Source: Thermoactinomyces sp. DSM 45891
Lineage (GTDB): Bacteria > Bacillota > Bacilli > Thermoactinomycetales > Thermoactinomycetaceae
Direction of reading: 5' to 3'
Assembly (NCBI RefSeq): GCF_900119485.1
Contig: NZ_FPJZ01000031.1
Coordinates: 1-15,975 of the forward strand
DNA: 15,975 nucleotides
Positions within the stretch are counted from its first letter, which is position 1; each line of letters starts with the position of its first letter. The notes under the pieces were generated by a model. The model made no database searches, was not told where the DNA came from, and worked only from the letters and a program-made list of their open reading frames with translations. Both the position numbers and the translations under genes were made by a program. Of the stretch, positions 1 to 7,119 are shown one piece after another.

Positions 1-108
1 GGCCCACAAGGCGACACTGGCCCACAAGGCGACACTGGCCCGCAAGGCCCAACCGGCCCACAAGGTCCAACTGGCCCACAAGGCGATACCGGCCCACAAG
101 GCCCAACC
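1..108 (+). repeat. 18-bp tandem repeats encoding GPQ-GDT/GPT
   Basis: Six consecutive 18-bp units begin at 1, 19, 37, 55, 73 and 91, each ggcccacaaggc followed by gacact, ccaacc or a close variant. Each encodes two collagen triplets. The first two units are identical and later ones differ mostly at third positions, as expected for repeats that expand and contract by slippage or recombination. The array probably extends beyond the left edge. Confidence 0.9.
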
Positions 109-1074
109 GGACCTGGTACAACTGGTTCGGGCGCTGTACCAATGCTTTATGTTACAATAGCAAACGGGGCAGCTAACCAAAATCTCGTTTATGTAATTAA
201 TGGCCTTTCCAATCTAATTGTAGCTACTGTGCCTGTCGGCTCTGGCTCTCAAGACGGCGGAGATGTCGATATTATGAATAATCGTATATATATTCCTAAT
301 CAAACTATAGGTACTGTCTCCGTTATTGACGGACGTATAAATCAAGTCATACAAACCTTCACAGTTGGTACTTCCCCTAACGGAGCGACCTTAAATACAA
401 ACAGACAACGTTTATATTTAGCACAAGTCCCAGCTACTAACTTAGTTACGGATCTTGATTTGCTAACGGGTACGACTTCCATCATTTCAGTTGGCAATAG
501 TAACCGGAAGTCCAGCTTTGATAGTATTAATAACCGCTTATATATACCAAATACGGGTAGCGGTACCGTCAGTGTCGTTGACACGGAGAATAACAACACG
601 ATCGTTGCAACCATTACTACTGGAGGCCAACCACATATTATAGGGGTTGACCCATTGAACAATACCATTTATGTTCCGCTGTTTAATAACTTTGTCGCTG
701 CTTATGATACCAATAGCCTTCTTGCTGTAGCCACCATTACTTGCGGAGCTTCTGCTACTTGGGTTACGGTTGATCGTGTAAACAATCGTGCATACTGTAG
801 TAACTTTGGTGGAGCAAGTGTCACAGTCATTGATACAACGATGAAGACCGTTGTAGGTACGATTACGCTTACTGGAAGTACCAATATACACGGAAACTCA
901 ATGAATCCACTTACAAGTGTCATGCAAAATAATTTCCCTATCAATGCCCTCTATGTAGCGAGTTCTGCAAATAGAATATCAGTTGCTGATCGATCAACGA
1001 ACCAGTTTGTCAGGATTATCAGTATTCCTTCCCAAACAAGGTGGATCGGTGTAAATCCTTACAGTTCTGGTTAA
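1..1074 (+). CDS. Collagen-like / YVTN beta-propeller surface protein (5' partial)
   Basis: The reading frame is open from the first base, so the gene starts upstream of the window; the ATG at 142 is internal. The visible 357 residues begin with about 13 Gly-X-Y triplets (GPQ, GDT, GPT), a collagen-like stalk at residues 1-40. A short GTTGSG linker follows, then about seven repeats with YVTN-family spacing: I/LYI/VxN, a TVSVIDxxxN strand pair, then VxTIxVGxxP and GVxxxNNxIY. That number suits a complete seven-bladed propeller. Collagen-like stalks capped by a globular domain are typical of spore-surface and exosporium filaments in Bacillales (BclA-type), so a surface or spore-coat location is inferred. 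No signal peptide can be judged because the N terminus is missing. The ligand of the propeller is unknown. A hairpin terminator follows the stop. Confidence 0.85.
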   Translation, partial: GPQGDTGPQGDTGPQGPTGPQGPTGPQGDTGPQGPTGPGTTGSGAVPMLYVTIANGAANQNLVYVINGLSNLIVATVPVGSGSQDGGDVDIMNNRIYIPNQTIGTVSVIDGRINQVIQTFTVGTSPNGATLNTNRQRLYLAQVPATNLVTDLDLLTGTTSIISVGNSNRKSSFDSINNRLYIPNTGSGTVSVVDTENNNTIVATITTGGQPHIIGVDPLNNTIYVPLFNNFVAAYDTNSLLAVATITCGASATWVTVDRVNNRAYCSNFGGASVTVIDTTMKTVVGTITLTGSTNIHGNSMNPLTSVMQNNFPINALYVASSANRISVADRSTNQFVRIISIPSQTRWIGVNPYSSG

Positions 1075-1107
1075 TCTGACATGCTTGTCATAACAAGATT
1101 CATAGGT

Positions 1108-1145
1108 AGAGGGAGAGCGCATGGTTTGGCTCCCTCTCTATTTCT
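1108..1145 (+). terminator. Rho-independent terminator after the collagen/YVTN gene
   Basis: An 8-bp stem (agagggag at 1108-1115, ctccctct at 1130-1137) with a 14-nt loop is followed by a T-rich tail. It lies 33 nt after the stop codon. The tail is short, so termination strength is uncertain. Confidence 0.6.
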
Positions 1146-1234
1146 TGCGTAACACCTTATTTATCCTATTTCTTTAAAGAATAAATACATATAAAATACA
1201 TAATAGAGTGACTTTACGAAAGGGGATCTACGAA

Positions 1235-3184
1235 ATGACCCAACCAGCATGGACTCCTAGTCAACAAACAATAGAAGAGAGCAGACTGTATCAGTTTATG
1301 AAAAAACTTGGTTTTTCTGACGTTGAGGAATTTCGAAAGCAATCCATTCACGATGTAGCATGGTTTTGGGAGAATGTTGTTCAAGATTTAGGAATTCACT
1401 GGACAACGCCATACCGTCAGGTTTTAGATCAAGCCGACGGAGTCGAGCATGCCAAATGGTTTGTAGACGGCAAGATGAATGTAGCGTATAACACATTGGA
1501 TCGATTTTTAGAAGATCCGGTTTCGCGTGATCGAGTGGCGATTGTGTATGAAAATGAATCAGGAAAACAAGGCCGATGGACTTATCAACAGTTGTGGGAA
1601 GAAGTAAATAAGTGTGCCAATGGATTACAATTATTGGGTCTAGTTGCTGGTGATCGTGTCGCGATCTACCTGCCCATGATTGTAGAAAATGTGGTAGCCA
1701 TGCTAGCAATTGCGAAAATCGGAGCTATTTTCTCCCCTTGCTTCTCAGGCTTTGGAGCCGATGCATTATCGACTCGGATCAATGACTGCCAAGCTCGATT
1801 CCTAATCACAGCAGATGGCTTTACCCGTCGTGGTAAGGTAGTGTCGATGAAAGCGGAAGCCGATCGTGCTGTAAAACAATCACTGTCCATTGAAAAAGTC
1901 ATTGTTGTATCTAATTTAGGTAATGAGGTCTCTATGACGGATGATAGAGACCTTCTATGGACTTCTGTGATGACAAATATGAAACCGCTTCCATGTTACC
2001 CAACTGATGCCAATGATCCATTTATGATTATCTATACTTCTGGAACAACAGGCCGCCCGAAGGGAACGGTTCATGTACACGCCGGATTTCCGATTAAGGC
2101 AGCATTTGACGAAGGATATTGTATGGATGTGCGTAAAGAGGATGTAATTTGCTGGGTTACTGATATGGGATGGATGATGGGACCGTGGAAAGTGTTTGGG
2201 ACACTGTTAAACGGTGCCACAATTGTATTGTTTGATGGAACCCCTGATTACCCGAATCCAGGGAGATTGTGGGAGTTAGTAGAAAAGTACCAAATTACAC
2301 ATCTTGGAATTTCTCCTACTTTAATTCGTGTGTTAATGAAACAAGGAGAGACCTTTGTGGAGGCGCATGATATAAGCAGTCTACGTGTGTTTGGGTCTAC
2401 GGGTGAGCCTTGGAATCCAGATCCATGGAACTGGCTGTTTGAAAAAGTAGGAAAGAAACAGGTCCCGATTTTTAATTATTCAGGAGGAACTGAGATCTCA
2501 GGTGGCATTCTCGGAAATGTCATCGTCAAACCACAAGTTCCATGTGGATTTAATATGGTGATTCCGGGGATGGATATAGAAATATACAATGAAGAGGGTC
2601 AGCCGGTTCGAGGCGAAGTAGGCGAGTTGGTAATTAGAAAACCGTGGGTGGGAATGACACAAGGTTTTTGGCAGGATGATATACGGTATCTGGAAGCTTA
2701 TTGGAGTCGTTGGCCGAAGACATGGGTGCATGGCGATTGGGTCCAGATGGATGAATCAGGCATGTACTACATTACAGGGCGCTCGGATGATACGATCAAA
2801 ATCGCCGGAAAGCGTCTCGGACCAGCCGAGATGGAATCCGTTTTAGTAGCACATCCGATGGTGATTGAAGCGGTCACCATCGGAGTTCCAGATGCCGATA
2901 AAGGAGAAGCGGCTGTTTGCTTTGTAGTAGTAAAAGTCGATCCTGATCATTCGTCAGCAGAACTTGCTTTAGAAATACGTAGCTTTGTTGGAGAACGGAT
3001 GGGAAAAGCATTACGCCCGAAAATAGTCCATTTGATTCAGGAACTACCTAAAACTCGAAATGGAAAAATTCTGCGCCGTGTCGTGAAAGCAGCCTATACG
3101 GGAAAGTCGCTCGGAGATCTATCCTCATTAGAAAACCCAAAATCGGTAGAAGAGATACACAAAGTGTCAATGGTAATGGACTAA
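1235..3184 (+). CDS. AMP-forming acyl-CoA synthetase, acetyl-CoA synthetase family
   Basis: This 649-residue protein matches the usual length of acetyl-CoA synthetase (Acs) and would activate a carboxylic acid with ATP and CoA through an acyl-adenylate. An Acs-type N-terminal domain (about 15-75) precedes the adenylation core. Visible motifs are the P-loop YTSGTTGRPKG at 267-277, GWMMGPW near 312-318, HGDW at 499-502 with the ribose-binding Asp, GRSDDTIK at 515-522, and the C-terminal PKTRNGK at 605-611. Lys611 is the catalytic lysine, the one regulated by acetylation in Acs. At 414-423 the sequence is NYSGGTEISG where Acs has TWWQTETG, so the Trp that closes the acetate pocket is a Gly. This suggests an acyl group larger than acetyl. 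The ATG at 1235 is preferred to the in-frame GTG at 1208 because AAGGGG lies 9 nt upstream. Flanking terminators make it monocistronic. Confidence 0.88.
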   Translation: MTQPAWTPSQQTIEESRLYQFMKKLGFSDVEEFRKQSIHDVAWFWENVVQDLGIHWTTPYRQVLDQADGVEHAKWFVDGKMNVAYNTLDRFLEDPVSRDRVAIVYENESGKQGRWTYQQLWEEVNKCANGLQLLGLVAGDRVAIYLPMIVENVVAMLAIAKIGAIFSPCFSGFGADALSTRINDCQARFLITADGFTRRGKVVSMKAEADRAVKQSLSIEKVIVVSNLGNEVSMTDDRDLLWTSVMTNMKPLPCYPTDANDPFMIIYTSGTTGRPKGTVHVHAGFPIKAAFDEGYCMDVRKEDVICWVTDMGWMMGPWKVFGTLLNGATIVLFDGTPDYPNPGRLWELVEKYQITHLGISPTLIRVLMKQGETFVEAHDISSLRVFGSTGEPWNPDPWNWLFEKVGKKQVPIFNYSGGTEISGGILGNVIVKPQVPCGFNMVIPGMDIEIYNEEGQPVRGEVGELVIRKPWVGMTQGFWQDDIRYLEAYWSRWPKTWVHGDWVQMDESGMYYITGRSDDTIKIAGKRLGPAEMESVLVAHPMVIEAVTIGVPDADKGEAAVCFVVVKVDPDHSSAELALEIRSFVGERMGKALRPKIVHLIQELPKTRNGKILRRVVKAAYTGKSLGDLSSLENPKSVEEIHKVSMVMD

Positions 3185-3198
3185 AAATCGAGACTTTG

Positions 3199-3240
3199 AG
3201 AGAGCTATGTAGGGATTCTACAAAGTTCTCTCTTTTATTT
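3199..3240 (+). terminator. Rho-independent terminator after the acyl-CoA synthetase gene
   Basis: An outer stem agagag/ctctct (3199-3204, 3228-3233) encloses an inner stem tgtag/ctaca (3208-3212, 3218-3222) with a 5-nt loop. It is followed by ttttattt, 15 nt after the stop codon. Confidence 0.75.
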
Positions 3241-3490
3241 CCTAAATACAGAGGGAAAAAGAAGTTAGTTTTGGTAATATAAAAATGGGTAGTAGTATAA
3301 TTATATTTTCATATTATTAATTTATTAGCTAGTTAGTTTATATAGTTAACTTGTATATAAATACTTACATATTAATCTGATAATAAAATAAAGTAGTTTG
3401 TAGCGTAAAATTCATATTTTCGTCAACTAAAATGTGACTCAAATAAGACCTTACTTACGTATTAATATATAGAGAGGTGTCGGTTATCGA
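3241..3490 (+). other. AT-rich intergenic region upstream of sigI
   Basis: With the preceding terminator this makes about 306 bases without a gene. It is very AT-rich and holds no ORF with a ribosome binding site on either strand that I can support. The sigI promoter must lie here. I do not see the ACCCCC / CGAA pair expected of a SigI-dependent promoter, and no convincing sigma-A hexamer pair stands out from the A/T background. AGAGAGGTG at 3471-3479 is the probable sigI ribosome binding site, 11 nt before the ATG, which is slightly long. Confidence 0.6.
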
Positions 3491-4243
3491 ATGTTCCGGG
3501 TGTTTAAAAAGAACGTTATCAACCAGCCCGATTTTGAAAAGAGAGTAGAACAGATCCAATCTACCGACTCTCCACTGCAACGCGACCAATTATTACGCGA
3601 ATTAGAACCTCATGTGGCACGGATGGCATCACGCGTTTGTCAAAGAGTAATCACTAAGCATGATGATGAATATATGATTGCCTACTCCGCGATGGATGAG
3701 GCGATTGAACGATTTCAAACCATAGAAGAGGGTTCATTTCTAGCATTTGCATTTGTAGTGATCAGAGGGCGTCTAATTGACTATTATCGTCATGAAAAAA
3801 AGCACCAGAATCAAATACCGCTAGAGGTGCCGGGGTATGCTGATTCTGAGAGTGAAATGCTTCACCCAGAATTAAATCATCACTCAGTTGAACGATATCA
3901 AGCGATGGGACAAGTTGAGCAAGTTCGTAACGATATTGCGTTTTTCACAAGCGCTTTAGAGGTGCATGGCATCACATTGGAAGAGGTAGTAAAAAAGTGT
4001 CCGAAACATCGAGACACACGTGAAAGTATGTTGGAAATTGCGAAGACGATTGTGTCAAAGCCTACATACCTCCAGTCTTTTTACCAATCGGCCAAACTAG
4101 ATAAAGAATTAATGAAGGAGTTAGGGTATCATCGTCGAACACTTACGAGACATAGGGTATATTTAATTGCTTTGACGATCATCTTGTCAGAAGATGTTCC
4201 GTATATGAAAAGTTACCTTGTCAATAGAAATGAGGAACAATGA
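3491..4243 (+). CDS. sigI: RNA polymerase sigma factor SigI
   Basis: This 250-residue protein has nearly the length of Bacillus subtilis SigI. Residues 58-101 carry the family signature: DDEY, then AMDEAIERF, GSFLAFA and RLIDYYR, equivalent to the sigma-70 region 2 core-binding and -10 recognition part. Residues 203-245 (KELMKELGYHRRTLTRHR, then IALTIILSEDVPYMKSYL) form the SigI-type C-terminal helix-turn-helix. SigI factors are alternative sigma factors for heat and envelope stress in bacilli and for polysaccharide-degrading enzymes in clostridia. They are held inactive by the membrane protein RsgI. The stop overlaps the rsgI start by 4 nt (ATGA), so the pair is translationally coupled, as expected for a sigma/anti-sigma pair. 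The targets cannot be read from this window. Confidence 0.95.
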   Translation: MFRVFKKNVINQPDFEKRVEQIQSTDSPLQRDQLLRELEPHVARMASRVCQRVITKHDDEYMIAYSAMDEAIERFQTIEEGSFLAFAFVVIRGRLIDYYRHEKKHQNQIPLEVPGYADSESEMLHPELNHHSVERYQAMGQVEQVRNDIAFFTSALEVHGITLEEVVKKCPKHRDTRESMLEIAKTIVSKPTYLQSFYQSAKLDKELMKELGYHRRTLTRHRVYLIALTIILSEDVPYMKSYLVNRNEEQ

Positions 4244-5247
4244 TGCGTCGAGGTATCATTTTAGAAATAAAAGAAAAGCATTGGATCGTCATGAGTGCTG
4301 ATGGATCGTTTGAAAAAGTAAATAACATAGACCCACTTGCTAAGGTGGGAGAAGAAGTAGAACTCTCTCATATCGTAGAGGAAAAGCCGTCTCTGCTAAA
4401 GAAAAAGTGGCTTGCCCCGATTGGTGGAGTAGCAACTGCAGTGGCCTGTGCAGTGATGTTCTTCTTCTCATCTTTTTTCTCAGAAGAAACACATGCAACT
4501 GAAACATATTTTTATGTAGATATTAATGCTGGGATGAAGATTGGAGTGAACGAGGAAAATGATGTCGTTTCTATCACAGCTATGGATCAAAACGATACAA
4601 AAGCCCAGAATTTGGCTACTAAACTGAATCAGAAACTGAAAAAGGATAAACCAAGTATAAGTAGATTTACAAAACAAATGATTCATGAGGCAGAGCGCGA
4701 AGGGTTAGTTAATGCGAATGATACCGTTATTCTCTCGTTATTTGATGATGATAAGCATCGTTTAGAGCAAAAAAAGATTCAAAAGGAATTTATCGATCAA
4801 ACCAACTTTCATCATGTGACACTAGCGGCGATTACGCTCCCAGCAGAAGCGAAAGGTCATGTAAAGTCTAAAAATCTGACGCCTAGTAAATATGCTGTAT
4901 GGGCATTAGCAAAAAAAGAGGGGCAGCCGATTCCGATGAAGGAATTAAAAAGTAAGCCTATTTCGGAAGTTGTTCAAGAGAACAAGTCGATTGAGAATAT
5001 ACTAGCAGACAACAAGCAAATTGAACTGAAGCAATTCAAACCAGTAGCTCCTCAGACAGAAGGAAACGATCTACTTAAGAAACAGTCTAACGACAAACAA
5101 AACAAGGAACTAAGTCCACCTCCAACTAGTCAACCAAAAGAGAATGAGGAAAGTTCAAAACAACAGAAACCGGAATCTAGTAATCCAGAAGATCCAGTAT
5201 CTGTTCCGTCCGCGTCGAAAACGGATAATAGTAAAAAAAGCGAATAA
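4240..5247 (+). CDS. rsgI: Anti-sigma-I factor RsgI
   Basis: This 335-residue membrane protein should sequester SigI. Residues 1-50 are the cytoplasmic RsgI N-terminal domain (MRRGIILE..., DGSFEKV, VGEEVEL). Residues 58-80 form one hydrophobic segment (LAPIGGVATAVACAVMFFF). Residues 88-200 are the extracellular conserved domain, starting YFYVDINAGMKIGVN. Residues 230-335 are rich in Lys, Gln, Pro, Ser and Asn and look disordered, like the extracellular tail of the B. subtilis protein. Family members usually have Asn-Pro in the DxNPSIELG motif, the reported autocleavage site; here it is Asn96-Ala97. ATG codons at 4240 and 4243 are both possible starts. The gene overlaps sigI and ends before a strong terminator. 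Confidence 0.93.
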   Translation: MMRRGIILEIKEKHWIVMSADGSFEKVNNIDPLAKVGEEVELSHIVEEKPSLLKKKWLAPIGGVATAVACAVMFFFSSFFSEETHATETYFYVDINAGMKIGVNEENDVVSITAMDQNDTKAQNLATKLNQKLKKDKPSISRFTKQMIHEAEREGLVNANDTVILSLFDDDKHRLEQKKIQKEFIDQTNFHHVTLAAITLPAEAKGHVKSKNLTPSKYAVWALAKKEGQPIPMKELKSKPISEVVQENKSIENILADNKQIELKQFKPVAPQTEGNDLLKKQSNDKQNKELSPPPTSQPKENEESSKQQKPESSNPEDPVSVPSASKTDNSKKSE

Positions 5248-5268
5248 AGCCAACAAATATAGCGATCA

Positions 5269-5297
5269 GGGAGCCATAGTAGGCTCCTTTTCCTTTT
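5269..5297 (+). terminator. Rho-independent terminator after sigI-rsgI
   Basis: GGAGCC (5270-5275) and GGCTCC (5282-5287) form a perfect 6-bp GC-rich stem with a 6-nt loop, followed by ttttcctttttcc. It lies 22 nt after the rsgI stop. Confidence 0.85.
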
Positions 5298-5391
5298 TCC
5301 AAGTACTTAAAAGCGTAACCGTGTTAATATAATTACCTGACACTAACAAGCATATTTGATAAAATGGTGATGTCTGAATACATCTATTTTT

Positions 5392-5415
5392 TGTTATAAT
5401 GTTTATCAACATTAT
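5392..5415 (+). promoter_or_regulatory. Extended -10 promoter with overlapping inverted-repeat operator
   Basis: TGtTATAAT at 5392-5400 is a consensus extended -10 element; no good -35 hexamer is seen 16-18 bp upstream, as is common for this promoter class. A perfect 8-bp inverted repeat, ATAATGTT at 5396-5403 and AACATTAT at 5408-5415 with a 4-nt spacer, overlaps the -10 and the expected start site. It extends imperfectly to 5391 and 5420. This is where a dimeric repressor would block transcription of the downstream crotonase genes. The regulator is unknown; a TetR- or MarR-family repressor is an inference only. Confidence 0.6.
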
Positions 5416-5438
5416 GATAATAAGAGGGGCGATCCAAG

Positions 5439-6212
5439 CTGGAGAACCGTTGGTTAATCACAGAAATAAATGATGGAGTCTGTAGAGTTCAAATCAACCG
5501 ACCTGAAGCGTTAAACGCACTTAATACGGAATTGGTTCGTGCGATTGCAGATACATTGGAGAAATGTGATCGAAACGGAGAGGTTCGTTGTATGATTCTG
5601 ACGGGGATCGATCAGGCATTTGCCGCTGGAGCTGATATCCATGAGATGAAATCACTTTCTCCAAGTGATTTCCTTCATTCCCATTTTTTTAAAGATTGGG
5701 AACGAATTCGGCGGATCAAGAAGCCCGTCATTGCTCAAGTAAGCGGATTTGTCTTGGGTGGTGGTTGCGAACTGGCGATGATTTGCGATTGTATCATTGC
5801 TTCAGAGACAGCGGTGTTTGGTCAACCTGAGATTCGTCTAGGTGTCATTCCGGGTGCAGGGGGTACACAACGTCTCACCCGAGCGCTTGGTAAATCGAAG
5901 GCAATGGAAATGATTTTAACCGGCCGAACGATAACGGCCGAGGAGGCAGCAACTACGGGATTAATTAGCAGAGTGGTTCCAGGCGATCGGCTGGAAGAAG
6001 AGGTCAGATCTTTAACAAAAGCCATAGCCTCCCATGCTCCACTTGCCATTCAACTAGCTAAGCAATCTGTTTTAAATGCCGCAGAATCAGGTCTTGCTGA
6101 AGGGCTATTGCTCGAACAAAATAGCTTTTATCTCTTATTTTCAACAAATGACCAAGATGAAGGATTCGACGCTTTTTTAGAGAAACGGAAGCCCCAATTT
6201 CATGGAAACTAA
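5439..6212 (+). CDS. Enoyl-CoA hydratase (crotonase family, PaaF/FadB type)
   Basis: Hydrates trans-2-enoyl-CoA to 3-hydroxyacyl-CoA. The 257-residue length, counted from the CTG at 5439, is that of classical crotonases. The oxyanion-hole region AAGADIHE is at 62-69 and GGGCELAM is at 107-114. Both catalytic glutamates of the rat enzyme (Glu144, Glu164) are present as Glu111 in GCEL and Glu131 in QPEI, 20 residues apart as expected, followed by GVIPGAGGTQRL. No ATG, GTG or TTG lies upstream in frame. The first TTG (5532) would remove 31 residues including the conserved NRPEALNAL strand, whereas CTG at 5439 has AAGAGGGG 9 nt before it and the frame closes at TAA 5421. The gene is 20 nt ahead of a second crotonase gene. 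Possible roles are beta-oxidation or the PaaF step of phenylacetate breakdown. Confidence 0.88.
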   Translation: MENRWLITEINDGVCRVQINRPEALNALNTELVRAIADTLEKCDRNGEVRCMILTGIDQAFAAGADIHEMKSLSPSDFLHSHFFKDWERIRRIKKPVIAQVSGFVLGGGCELAMICDCIIASETAVFGQPEIRLGVIPGAGGTQRLTRALGKSKAMEMILTGRTITAEEAATTGLISRVVPGDRLEEEVRSLTKAIASHAPLAIQLAKQSVLNAAESGLAEGLLLEQNSFYLLFSTNDQDEGFDAFLEKRKPQFHGN

Positions 6213-6232
6213 CGCGCCAGGAGGAATATGAC

Positions 6233-7021
6233 ATGACTTTTTCAACATTGTTATATCAATTAGAGGACGGTGTAGCTACGATTACGCTAAATCGTCCAGA
6301 ATTATTTAATGCCCTTAATACAGAGCTACTAAGAGAGTTAACAGAAGCATTTCGTATGGCAAATCAAGATTCAGAAGCACGTGTAGTCATTTTAACTGGC
6401 TCTGGAAAAGCATTTTGCTCGGGACAAGATTTAAGAGAAGCAAGCCAATTGTTGACTGGACAACCAAAGCTTGAGGTGGAAGTTCGCCAGCGCTACAACC
6501 CACTTATTCAACAGATGTATGCGATGGATAAACCGACGATTGCCGCAGTAAATGGGGTTGCCGCAGGTGCTGGATGCAGTTTGGCTCTAGCATGTGATAT
6601 GCGCATTGTCGCTTCCCAAACGAAATTTACACTCGCTTTTGTACGAATTGGATTAGTCCCAGACAGTGGAGCTTCCTTCTTCTTACCGCGTCTAGTGGGA
6701 GTAGGCCGTGCTCTAGAACTTCTGACTACAGGGAGAGATGTTTCTGCGACAGAAGCCGTGGAAATTGGAATGGCGAATAAATTGGTTTCAGCCTCCGAAT
6801 TGGAAAGCGAAACATTGCAGTTAGCAAAGCAACTTGCCAAGGGCCCTACCAAAGCCATTGCCATGACCAGAAAAATGGCGTATCAATCCATGGAGTCCTC
6901 GTTAGACGACATGTTAGAGCAAGAAGCAATGAATCAAGGTGAGTCTGGACGTACTAGAGACTTCCTTGAAGGAGTACGTTCATTTGCTGAGAAGCGTTTG
7001 CCAGATTTCAAAGGAAAGTAA
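6233..7021 (+). CDS. Enoyl-CoA hydratase/isomerase family protein, PaaG-like
   Basis: A 262-residue crotonase-fold protein. It lacks both hydratase glutamates: the positions are Ser116 in AGCSLALACD and Phe136 in AFVRIG. It keeps Asp144 in GLVPDSGASFFLPR, which corresponds to the catalytic Asp of PaaG-type isomerases (AFxKLGLIPDxGG in Escherichia coli PaaG). The stretch CSGQDLREA, YNPLI and AVNGVAAGAG also fits PaaG. PaaG isomerises ring-1,2-epoxyphenylacetyl-CoA to the oxepin form and can also act as a delta3,delta2-enoyl-CoA isomerase, so either activity is possible. The start is set by AGGAGGAA at 6219-6226. It forms a two-gene operon with the upstream hydratase, closed by a terminator at 7056. 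Confidence 0.82.
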   Translation: MTFSTLLYQLEDGVATITLNRPELFNALNTELLRELTEAFRMANQDSEARVVILTGSGKAFCSGQDLREASQLLTGQPKLEVEVRQRYNPLIQQMYAMDKPTIAAVNGVAAGAGCSLALACDMRIVASQTKFTLAFVRIGLVPDSGASFFLPRLVGVGRALELLTTGRDVSATEAVEIGMANKLVSASELESETLQLAKQLAKGPTKAIAMTRKMAYQSMESSLDDMLEQEAMNQGESGRTRDFLEGVRSFAEKRLPDFKGK

Positions 7022-7055
7022 CTCATCGAAACGCTTTTCAAGCAAGTCCTAAACC

Positions 7056-7087
7056 GCCCATCTTCGTATGGGCAGAGTCTATTTTTT
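7056..7087 (+). terminator. Rho-independent terminator after the crotonase pair
   Basis: GCCCAT (7056-7061) and ATGGGC (7068-7073) form a perfect stem with a 6-nt loop, then agagtcta and six T residues at 7082-7087. Only about 30 nt remain before the next start codon and no clear promoter is visible there, so partial read-through into the dehydrogenase genes is possible. Confidence 0.7.
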
Positions 7088-7119
7088 CTGAGTATTAAAA
7101 CAGAAGAGGTGAAGGACTG

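Noticed and set aside
1..108. Short direct repeats considered as a CRISPR array
   Set aside because: The units are contiguous, without spacers, and translate in frame to Gly-X-Y collagen triplets.
538..891. Minus-strand ORFs of 80-117 codons inside the collagen/YVTN gene
   Set aside because: They are shadows of the repetitive propeller coding sequence and lack ribosome binding sites.
5144..5332. ORF of 62 codons overlapping the end of rsgI
   Set aside because: It is in another frame of rsgI, runs through the rsgI terminator and has no ribosome binding site or recognisable motif.
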